Below, piece after piece: positions 1-8,392 of a stretch of 12,500 nt of DNA. The translations under genes were made by a program, and so were the position numbers. This DNA comes from Salpingoeca rosetta (Eukaryota; Opisthokonta; Choanoflagellata; Craspedida; Salpingoecidae): contig NW_004754924.1 in the NCBI RefSeq assembly GCF_000188695.1, positions 211,222-223,721 on the forward strand, read 5' to 3'. Each line of letters starts with the position of its first letter. Within the stretch, counting starts at the first letter, position 1. The notes below the pieces were generated by a model. The model had not been told where the DNA came from, made no database searches, and saw only the letters and a program-made list of their open reading frames with translations.

Positions 1-105
<105 letters not shown>

Positions 106-139
106 TGTTCATCACGCCCCTGCAATCATCCCACGACAG

Positions 140-3100
140 AAGCTCTCGCCAGAGTGCAAGGCGATGCTGCGGGGTGGGCTTGGGGACTGGAGCTTTGACG
201 TGTTCCACTTTGATGTCATATCCGGGTATCGCCCGCTCACGGTGATGGCCGTCGCCATTTGCCGCAAGCGCCGTCTCTTGAAGACCCTCAACGTCAATCA
301 GGTACGGCAGCCGTTGGGTGGGCGGTGGTGATTATGAGGACAGCAGTGGTGATGATGCGATGTGCCTGTCTACTTTGTTCGTCTGTGACAAGTCGCCATA
401 GACACAACCATCACCAGAGTCCTCGTTTCCACTTGCCCACTTGCGCAACACCTACACACACACACACCTGCACACACCTACACACACCTACACACACACA
501 CACACACACGCACACACGCACACACGCACACACACCTCCTCCCCTCACTCTCACACACCATCACCACCGTCATCATCACCACCTCTCAGACGACGCTGTG
601 TCGGTTCATGTCGCGCATCGAGGATCGATATGGGCGCTTTCCGCACATCCCATATCACAGCAACATCCACGCAACAGATGTGGCGCACAGCGTGCACAAC
701 ATGCTCAGCGCACCACGCCTTCAGGGCACGTTTACGGACCTGGAGCACTTTGCGGCCATTGTCGCCGCTGCATGTCACGATGTTGAGCACCCTGGCGTGA
801 ACAACCATTTCCTCAAGGCGACGTGGAGCCCGCTCGCCGTTCTCTACAACAACAAGGTGCTGGCGTCACTGCACGCGCATGAACGGACGGAGTGGTTGTG
901 CACAGACTGCGCCGCGTCCATTGTATGCGTGTGCGTGTGCGTGTGTCCAGTGTGTGTGTGTGTGTGTGTGAGTATGTGCGTTTGTCCATTGTGTCCGTGT
1001 GTGTACGCGTGAACGTGTGGGTGCCCATTGTGTTTGCATGAGCGTGTGTGCGGTTACGTGTGTGTACTGCCACGTGATTTGGTGTTGCACTGCACCTGCG
1101 CGTGTTGCATGAAGCTGTGGTAGTTGCCCCTCTCCCCTCACTCACGATCGCTTTACCAATGTGACGCTTGCACACAGTCTGTGCTTGAGAACCACCATCT
1201 CGCCGTGACCTTCCAAGTGATGATGGAAGAAGAACACAACATCCTCGCCCACATGGATGAAGCAAACAAGATGTTGTTCAGGTCAGCTCGCTGTGGTGAT
1301 TGGTGGTGATGGGGTAATGATTGGTGGTGATGGTAATTGGTGTTGGCGGTGATAGGGCAGTTGTACCGGATACAGCAGGTTAGCCCATCTCTTGCGTGTG
1401 TGTGTCAGTGCGTGTGTGCGTATGTGCATAGCTGACACCATTCACCCCACGTCACCACCTGATGATACAGGGAGCTGGTGATTGAGATGATTCTCGGCAC
1501 AGACACAATGACAAAGCACTCTGCACACCTATCAGCGCTGCACAGCATTGCGGAGAAGCAGCGAATTACGGGCGTTGCCACAGACGAGCCACTGCAGCTC
1601 GAGTGAGTGGCTATCGTGCTGTACGCGCGCGCGTGTATGTGCATGGGTGTGTACATGTGTATTCAAGTATGCATGTGCATGTAAACAAACGTACGCCTGC
1701 TCGTACAAGCGTTTGCAACCAAGCGCGATCATGTACACCGTCACCGTCAAAGGCATTCTGTCCCCATATGTACGTGTGTGTTTTGGCGTATGCTCACACA
1801 CCACACCCCTGCCTCCATATCCACCCTCTCCCCCACCCTCTACCCGTGACAGCGATGATGAGCGCATGAAAGTGCTCAAGGCGCTCGTGCACTGCGCCGA
1901 TCTCGCCAATCCGACAAAGCCCTGGGCCATTGCCAAGGTGGGTTGCTGATTCTGGTGTGTGATGTGGCGTCGTTGGTGCAGCTCCTGTGGCCTTATGGTG
2001 GATGATGTGGGAGTAACAGGGGTGGTGATGGTAGGGTGGTGCTTTCCAACTCGCCCTGTTTTGATGTCAATCTCAACACTCTGTGTCACGTGAAGTCCAC
2101 TATCTCTCTCCCTCACCCCCTTCACACAACCCAACGCAACACAACCCAACGCAACACAACCCAACGCAACACAACCCAACGCAACACATGCACACGACGA
2201 TACAGTTGTGGTCTGAGCGGATTGTGACGGAGTTCTTTGAGCAGGGTGATCGTGAGCGCGATTTGAAACTCGAGGTTGGCCCTGTCAATGACAGACACAA
2301 AGTCAAACTTGCCGCGTCGCAGCTGGGGTTCATTGACTTTCTCGCGCAGCCCATGTGGGAGGCGTGGCAGGATCTGATTGGCGACCAGGACACCGTCTTC
2401 ATGCGGGTGAGGGATACCAGGGGGCACAGCGTGGCATGTTGCGGATGTGTCGTGTCGTGCCGAGTTCTCACTCGCTCGTTGGTGTTGCTGTGGAGGTTGT
2501 GTTGCACCCATACATGTGCACACCCTTACACACACACACACACACCCTTACACACACACACACACACCTGCACACATTTACACACATACACACACATACA
2601 CACATTTCCACACATATACATACATACACACACTCATCCGCACACACACACACACACACTCTCTCTCTCTCTCTCACTCGCCTAAAATTAACACACGCGT
2701 CAACCCCCACACATGCAATCACCTCCCCCCACTTCCCTACAGAACCTGGTGACGAACCGGTCCAAGTGGCAGCAGCTGAAGGACAAGGACGACGGCGTTC
2801 CTGAGCACGTGCGCTCGGAGCGGCGTCGCGTGTCGCGTCGTTGGAGTAGCATCCGCTCCATCCCGGCCGTCTCAAACGGCCTTCGTGTACTTCAGGCCGC
2901 ACACACGCACACGCGGCGGTCGGCCGACCAGCACCGCCACGGCGGCATCTCCCTCTCGCCGTTCACGTCGAGTCCGACACACAGCAACAGCAGCAGCAGC
3001 TCGCGACGCGTGCGCTCGAAATCGCGATCACGGCGAACGCCACCGCTCTCGCCAACCCCGAACAACGGACGCCGCGCTTATGGCAGCGGTGACGGCGGTC

Positions 3101-3294
3101 GTGGCTGCGGTGGTCGGGAAGGTGGTGTTGGTGTTGGTGGTGGTGGTTATGATCGTGCCTCTGTTGGTGGTGGTGGCGGTGGTGGCGCCCGAAGAGATGA
3201 TGTTGCTCGAGGACCAACCCCTGAAGTTATGCGTGGCGGTGATGGCAATAGCAGTAGCCGTAGCAGCATGGCAGATGATGTTGTGGTTGTGTGA
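140..3294 (+). CDS. PDE4: PDE4-like 3',5'-cyclic nucleotide (cAMP) phosphodiesterase, 5' partial, 7 exons
   Basis: Class I phosphodiesterase that hydrolyses cAMP to AMP. Exons: 140-301, 590-856, 1178-1281, 1471-1602, 1853-1937, 2206-2406, 2743-3294; they sum to 1503 nt, 500 aa plus TGA, with the N-terminus (and any UCR domains) lying upstream. Seen, counting from 140: SGYRPLTV near residue 30; the HxNIH signature with His77 (general acid) and His81; CHDVEHPG with metal ligands His117/Asp118; VLENHHLAV; HCADLANPTKP with Asp238 and Asn241; invariant Gln289 in SQLGFIDF. SGYRPLTV, the LLKT segment and HCADLANPTKP point to PDE4 rather than PDE1 or PDE8 (family knowledge, no search run). The catalytic domain ends near residue 330. 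The remaining about 170 aa are Arg/Ser- then Gly-rich and not conserved, with RRVS (345-348) and RRWS (349-352). All introns are GT-AG. The first exon start (AG at 138-139, after a CA tract) is the least certain join. No clear AATAAA follows the stop. Confidence 0.9.
455..537. repeat. (CA)n-rich tract in PDE intron 1
   Basis: CA repeats with CT and CG interruptions in the 3' half of intron 302-589, followed by a C/T/A-rich stretch leading to the acceptor at 588-589. Confidence 0.95.
923..1070. repeat. (TG)n-rich tract in PDE intron 2
   Basis: Imperfect TG/CG tract starting about 65 nt after the donor at 857, in the 5' half of intron 857-1177. Confidence 0.9.
2131..2190. repeat. 15-bp minisatellite, four direct copies, in PDE intron 5
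   Basis: The unit CCAACGCAACACAAC occurs four times head to tail (2131, 2146, 2161, 2176); the last copy ends ATG instead of AAC. The array ends 15 nt before the acceptor AG at 2204-2205, where a polypyrimidine tract would normally be. Confidence 0.95.
2521..2677. repeat. (CA)n followed by (CT)n in PDE intron 6
   Basis: Long imperfect CA tract (2521-2658) then CTCTCT (2659-2675) in intron 2407-2742, before the acceptor at 2741-2742. Confidence 0.95.
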
Positions 3295-3444
3295 TGTTGG
3301 TTGTGGGTTGTGGCGTGATGCAACTGCGTTTGATTGGGGCTGCTCGCTCTCACACAAACACACAAACACACACACACACACACACACATGCGTGTGCTGC
3401 TGGCTGTGGTCTGACGCGCCACGTTCTCTGCGTCCCTTCTTTCC

Positions 3445-3446
3445 CT

Positions 3447-3490
<44 letters not shown>

Positions 3491-3492
3491 TC
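3445..3492. repeat. (CTTT)n polypyrimidine/polypurine microsatellite
   Basis: About twelve CTTT units with no purine on the plus strand. It lies about 150 bp after the PDE stop, probably in its 3'UTR or just beyond. Confidence 0.95.
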
Positions 3493-3754
3493 GTTATTTG
3501 TTCTTTCTCCCTTCCACCTCCTGTGTTTGTTTTCGCATGCATGCTGTTCATAATAATGATAACAATTGCTCTCTTGCTGTGCTATTTATCCATAAGTGGG
3601 CTCAACCCGCGTAACACGCACCGTGGTGATGACTGGTTTGTCTCTGCTTGAATCGATTGCTTTCGTAGTATCGCTGCTTCACAACGCGCTGTCCAGGTGT
3701 GTTAATGCGTGCGCACGGGTCTAATGTAAACATCGCTGATCATGTCACAAGTTG

Positions 3755-3797
<43 letters not shown>
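3755..3797. repeat. (TG)n microsatellite, intergenic
   Basis: Nearly pure TG tract of about 43 bp between the converging PDE and AMDHD2 genes. Confidence 0.95.
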
Positions 3798-3802
<5 letters not shown>

Positions 3803-3885
3803 GCGGCGGCTGGTTCCGAGCTTCACAAAGCAACACTGTATGTGTATGTCAGCTCGCTAGGTACGTTGCAGATGTGCTCTTGTCG

Positions 3886-3891
3886 TTTATT
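3886..3891 (-). terminator. Polyadenylation signal AATAAA for AMDHD2
   Basis: Plus-strand TTTATT reads AATAAA on the minus strand, about 230 nt after the AMDHD2 stop codon. It is the only canonical hexamer I found between that stop and the PDE gene. Confidence 0.5.
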
Positions 3892-4118
3892 GTTGAGAGG
3901 GGCCAAACCAAGCGTAACCAATGCACACGTGGGGGCAGAGCAAGGGCATGGGGCACAACATGTGAAAGAAAGAACACGCAACCGTAACCGCCTGTGTAAG
4001 CGCACGTGATTGGTTGCGTGACACAACGCTCGTGTGCTTGGTGTGCCCAGTGGCGATGCAAGCACGACACTCAGGGTGCCTCCCTCCCCCAACCCAAACA
4101 CGGCAGCAGCATGCTACG

Positions 4119-4731
4119 TTACTTTGATGTGGTTCGTGTTGGCGGAAACGTGGCGCTTGCGGCCCATTGCAGCTTCCCGCCAATGTATGTGCACAGCACA
4201 TGCAGGTCGTGCGAGAGAATGACGAAATCTGCGTCTGCGCCGTAGTGGAGGTGGCCCTTCCTCTCCTCAATGTTCAACAGCTGCAGCAATCGGTGGTGAA
4301 GAGGAGAGGGAAGAAAGGTGATGGTACAGGTGGGGCAGGGAAGAGGGAGGAAGGGACGGTGAGAGGGTGCGAGTGCGCGCATGCGAGCAGAAGTGCGGAC
4401 TGGTGAACGGTTGTGCGCTTGTGCGTGTGTGCTCAAATGTGTACTGTACGCCTGTCACACGCTCGCGAATGCAGTCGCGTGTGCAGGATGAAAACAACAG
4501 CAACATCAACAACATCAGCAACAACAGCACCATAGCACGGCATACAGTGTGCCATCATCACTATACCTGTGCAGGTCGAAGGCTGGCCGCCTCAACAGCA
4601 CGCGCGGCCCCAGCTGCCCGCGACGTGACAGAGTGGTGCAGTTGGTGCAAGAGTGCCCGAGGATGCGATTGTCGTGCAAGGTGATGTGCCGTGCAAGGTG
4701 AGCAAAGCGAAAGCAGAACGTGCGCGGCAAG

Positions 4732-4809
<78 letters not shown>

Positions 4810-5104
4810 GTGTGCGTGCGGTTGGGCATTTGAACGACCGACACATTAAAGGTGATCACACATGCCATGCATGCAAACGCGCACCGAATGTGGAGAAGCG
4901 GCGAACACACACGTCCATCGACACCGCGCTGCAAAGACAAACGCCGTGGGAGGAATACCATCCAACAAGATAAGATGAACACGTGTGCGTGAGTCGGTGA
5001 GCATGTCAGCATGTGTGTGTGCCTTGTGTGTGTGCGTATGTGTGTGTGTGTGTGTTCGTGTGTGTGTGTGTGTGTGGAGAGCAGTTACGAGGTTTGCGAT
5101 GCAA

Positions 5105-5146
<42 letters not shown>

Positions 5147-5549
5147 TGCACACATGCACACACCTGCCAGCGAGGGTGTCTGTTCCCTTGAGTGTGAGTC
5201 TGTGGTTGTGGTCGAGGACAACAGCCATGTCGCCAAGATGGTGTTCGCCCGGCGGTAGCCCCATCGCCTGTGTTGCATCCGTTATCAGCACGCAGCCTGC
5301 AGTCATGTGGTGGTGGTGACGACGTGAGTGGTTTGGTTGGGTGTAGCTACAGTAGGAGGAGGCAGGGGGGGATATTGGTTGGGAAGTGGCACTCAGCCTG
5401 TTGCATCACAGCTGGCTCGTTCACACAGACAGACACACAGACACACACAGACAGACAGACAAACAGAAACACACACACACACACTTGCACATACACACAC
5501 AGACACACACAGACACACAGACACAGACACACAGACACAGACACAGACA

Positions 5550-5590
<41 letters not shown>

Positions 5591-5837
5591 GACCTTCGGG
5601 GTGGTTTGCATATGCGAGGCGCATGGATGCGTCGTGTGTGTGCAGTCCGTCAACAATGAGGCCATAGAAGAAGCGATATCTGCCCTCGCCACCATACGGC
5701 AGCAGCCCAATGATGCCGGGGTCCCTGAATTCGAGGGCGAGGTGGTGTCGTGAGAGTGACGTGGTGGTGTCGTGAGAGTGACGTGGTGGGCATGTAAAAT
5801 GAGAACAAGGTACACGCACATGCATTCAGATATATAT

Positions 5838-5870
<33 letters not shown>

Positions 5871-7259
5871 GGCAGGCAGGCAGACAGACAGGCAGACATA
5901 CACACACATCCCCAACACACAGACAGACAGACAGACACACCCCCAACACACACACACACACAGACACGCACATAGGTTCCAGACCTGTGGTGAAAGGCTG
6001 TCATTGCGTTGAAGAGGTGGGTTATGGAGGAAGCACCCATGAGCATGCCGCGCTCTGCTTGCTCAAGTGTCGCGTGCGTGTGTCCGAGGCTGACAACAAT
6101 CCCGCGCTTTCGCAGGTCCTGAATGACACGTGGCGCGTGCTCCAACTCCGGCGCCAGCGTGACGATGGCGACGTTGCTGAGGTCTGGGCCATATGTGGTC
6201 TCGATGCTCGCCATGCCGGCCTCCAGTGGCTGGATGAGATGCTTTGGGTGTGCGCCTTTCTTGTCGGGGTTGATGAAGGGGCCTTCCAGGTGCACACCAA
6301 GCACAGCCGCGCCGGCATCTCCGCCATCAGCCTTCTTCATCTGCGTTGGGCCAAAGGAGGAAGAGGAGGAGGTTGGGGGCGACGGTGAAGGTGAGATGCA
6401 ATGGCAGACAAGGAGACAGACAGACAGGCAGACAGACAGACAGATGGAAACAGCAGACAAAACACAGACAGGAAAAAACACACACACACAGACAGACAAG
6501 CAGACACGCACACACACACACACACACACACAGACAAGCAGCCACACAGACAAGCAGCCACGCACACACATCCCATACACCTCCACACACACACGCACAC
6601 ACATTCACACATTCACACACACGCATCCACACATATGCTCAGCGCCGCTGAGCGTACTTTGGGCAAGATGTCGTGGTAGCGCTCTGGAGAGGATGTGATG
6701 ATGGTGGGGCAGAACCCCGTGACGCCTTGCTTAAGGAGGGCGCGGCGCACCTTGGCAATACCATCCTCGATGTCGTTGCTGTGTGAGGACGAGAAGTCAA
6801 CGCCGAAGCACCCATTCAGCTGCACGTCAATGAAGCCGGGCGCGATCATGTTGCCTTGTGCATCCACCACCACGTCAGCCTGAACACACATCAGCGGGTG
6901 GGTGTGGGAGAGAGTGTGAGTGAGGGAGTGTGGGTAAGGGGCGGTAGGGTGTGTGAGTGAGCGCCGTGTGCGCAGTATGCAGACACAGACACAGGCACCG
7001 ACACACACACACACACACAGACACACACACAGACACACACACAGACACAGACAGACAGACGAACACACAGACATACACACAGAGAGACAGACAGACACAC
7101 ACACACACACACACACAACCCCATGTCTCCCCGTACCTGGGCCTTGGTCGCGAAGAAGAGATCACGAGGGTTGACAACCTTGCCATCCTGCACCCAAAGG
7201 TCCTCTCGAACAAACTCCCCATGCTGCAACAGCAACCCGTTGATCACCCTTAGGATCAT
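4119..7259 (-). CDS. AMDHD2: N-acetylglucosamine-6-phosphate deacetylase (AMDHD2/NagA), complete, 8 exons
   Basis: Amidohydrolase that removes acetate from GlcNAc-6-phosphate, giving glucosamine-6-phosphate for amino-sugar recycling in the cytosol. Exons in transcript order: 7259-7137, 6879-6658, 6340-5985, 5724-5594, 5296-5164, 4928-4885, 4613-4567, 4280-4119; 1218 nt, 405 aa plus TAA, close to human AMDHD2 (409 aa). Seen: [11 protein letters not shown] (54-64), with the NagA-type Gln/Asn in place of the usual HxH; LEGPF with metal ligand Glu134; [13 protein letters not shown] with His202; ITHLFNAM with His223; DGLHTH with His262; VLITDAT with catalytic Asp284; [27 protein letters not shown]. 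The ATG at 7259 is the first in frame; the frame closes upstream at TGA 7325-7323 and the only earlier start-like codon there is TTG. Exons 6 and 7 are tiny (44 and 47 nt). Exon 6 could instead end at 4879 (donor GTTTGC), adding two codons in the same phase. A canonical AATAAA lies at 3891-3886. Confidence 0.93.
4735..4815. repeat. (TG)n microsatellite in AMDHD2 intron 6 (CA on the sense strand)
   Basis: Pure TG tract of about 80 bp on the plus strand. In the gene's own direction it is a (CA)n tract within intron 4884-4614. Confidence 0.97.
5008..5163. repeat. Opposed TG (about 5011-5075) and CA (5107-5163) tracts in AMDHD2 intron 5
   Basis: On the plus strand an imperfect TG tract is followed after about 30 bp by a CA tract whose end abuts the donor (GT at 5163-5162 on the minus strand). 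In sense orientation the intron begins with TG and ends with CA, an inverted, self-complementary arrangement. Confidence 0.93.
5424..5588. repeat. (CA)n/(CAGA)n tract in AMDHD2 intron 4
   Basis: CA repeats mixed with CAGA units, ending five bases from the AMDHD2 donor at 5593. On the sense strand this is TG/TCTG directly after the donor. Confidence 0.95.
5744..5789. repeat. 22-bp direct duplication in AMDHD2 intron 3
   Basis: The segment containing GTCGTGAGAGTGACGTGGTG occurs twice head to tail within about 46 bp, next to the acceptor at 5726-5725 (minus strand). Confidence 0.8.
5837..5975. repeat. Composite GCACAG / GCAG / CAGA / CA tract in AMDHD2 intron 3
   Basis: Five CAGGCA-type hexamers (5839-5870) give way to GCAG tetramers, then CAGA and CA units, up to the donor at 5984. 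The stepwise change of unit looks like microsatellite evolution by successive point changes. Confidence 0.93.
6415..6632. repeat. (CAGA)n then (CA)n tract in AMDHD2 intron 2
   Basis: CAGA units (6415-6450) followed by CA-rich sequence to about 6632. On the sense strand the TG part lies at the 5' end of the intron whose donor is at 6657. Confidence 0.93.
6976..7117. repeat. (CA)n/(CAGA)n tract in AMDHD2 intron 1
   Basis: CA with CAGA interruptions, ending about 20 bp from the donor at 7136. It reads TG-rich after the donor on the sense strand. Confidence 0.94.
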
Positions 7260-7469
7260 CGCGTGTGCCTCACACTCACCTCTTGCAGCTGCGTGTTCAA
7301 GGGAGTCTGTGCCCAGAGCCAATCACCAGCACCGCCAACCACCAACCAGACCGATCAAAGTGCAAAGTACGGCAATGCTCGCGACAGCAGCCAGAAGTAA
7401 GCAGCGTTGTCACCGTTGTCAGCGTTGTTGTCAGTGTTGTTTGTGTGCATTTCCCAATACGAAGTGAAG
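7260..7469. promoter_or_regulatory. Divergent promoter region between AMDHD2 and the 188-aa membrane protein gene
   Basis: The two start codons lie 210 bp apart and point away from each other, so both promoters and 5'UTRs must fit here unless an untranslated exon lies elsewhere. I see no TATA box. A CCAAT pentamer is present at 7319-7323. The segment 7404-7441 carries repeated GTTGTCA-like words. No CA/TG microsatellite is present, unlike most non-coding sequence in this window. Confidence 0.55.
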
Positions 7470-8143
<674 letters not shown>

Positions 8144-8236
8144 CGTCGTTATGTGACAGCACAGCGACGCAGCGTGCACAGTAAACAGCATTGACACAAG
8201 CAGCACAGCACAGACAAAAGCCCTCATCGTGAGCTG

Positions 8237-8280
8237 GATTGTAGAATTTCAGCCGAAACTTCAACAAGTTTTCTACAATC
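8237..8280. repeat. Two-part inverted repeat (outer 10 bp, inner 5 bp)
   Basis: GATTGTAGAA (8237-8246) is perfectly complementary to TTCTACAATC (8271-8280). Inside, AACTT (8257-8261) pairs with AAGTT (8266-8270) around a CAAC loop, abutting the outer 3' arm. The fold leaves a one-sided 10-nt bulge (8247-8256). It sits about 113 bp before the ATG of the SAM-RA-PH gene and could be in its 5'UTR or in the 3' region of the upstream gene. Function unknown. Confidence 0.7.
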
Positions 8281-8333
8281 GCCTCATCTCGCTCCCCACC
8301 AACAACAACAAAGCATCCACCCTCGCTCACTTC

Positions 8334-8378
8334 TTGCTTGCTTGCTCGCTCGCTTGTGTTGCTTGTGTTGCTTGTGAC
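8334..8378. repeat. (CTTG)/(CTCG)-rich repeat before the SAM-RA-PH start codon
   Basis: Imperfect tandem CTTG and CTCG tetramers followed by repeated TGTTGCTTG words, ending about 15 bp before ATG 8393. Probably 5'UTR or core promoter of that gene. Confidence 0.75.
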
Positions 8379-8392
8379 TTTTATTGAACACG

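Larger units (their letters stand above)
3295..4118. other. Convergent intergenic region with no gene seen
   Basis: This stretch separates the PDE stop from the AMDHD2 stop. It holds a CA tract (about 3351-3388), a (CTTT)12 tract, an AT-richer segment at 3550-3600, a (TG)n tract (about 3755-3797) and an AATAAA on the minus strand. I found no ORF with codon or domain support on either strand and no RNA gene. It should contain both 3'UTRs. Confidence 0.75.

Noticed and set aside
441..800. His/Thr- and Cys/Val-repeat ORFs throughout the window (also at 4515-5012, 5270-5753, 6327-6698 and 7525-8330)
   Set aside because: CA or TG dinucleotide repeats are open in several frames and give artificial Thr-His or Cys-Val runs. 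None has non-repeat sequence with family support except where it overlaps the exons listed.
2131..2190. CRISPR-like direct repeats
   Set aside because: The 15-bp units are adjacent with no spacers and lie inside a eukaryotic intron; this is a minisatellite.
2885..3553. An overlapping +1-frame ORF inside the PDE last exon with a strongly hydrophobic Val-rich segment
   Set aside because: GGTGGT-type glycine codons read as valine codons in the shifted frame, which makes a false transmembrane segment. It has no domain and continues into the CA and CTTT repeats.
3992..4118. A possible small gene left of AMDHD2 exon 8
   Set aside because: Short ORFs here on both strands have no domain, coherent composition or start context; the segment best fits the AMDHD2 3'UTR.
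5393..6604. A 403-codon open frame on the minus strand across AMDHD2 exons 3 and 4
   Set aside because: It only reads through the TG/TCTG repeats of introns 4, 3 and 2 as Cys-Val-Ser runs; the frame agrees with AMDHD2 only within exon 3. The splice model gives a full family match instead.
7260..7322. A 21-codon N-terminal extension of AMDHD2 beginning at 7322
   Set aside because: The codon at 7322 is TTG, not ATG, and a TGA lies directly upstream in frame. The ATG at 7259 gives a protein of the family's usual length.
7407..7469. A 21-codon N-terminal extension of the membrane protein gene
   Set aside because: The frame is open but the codon at 7407 is TTG and there is no ATG before 7470.
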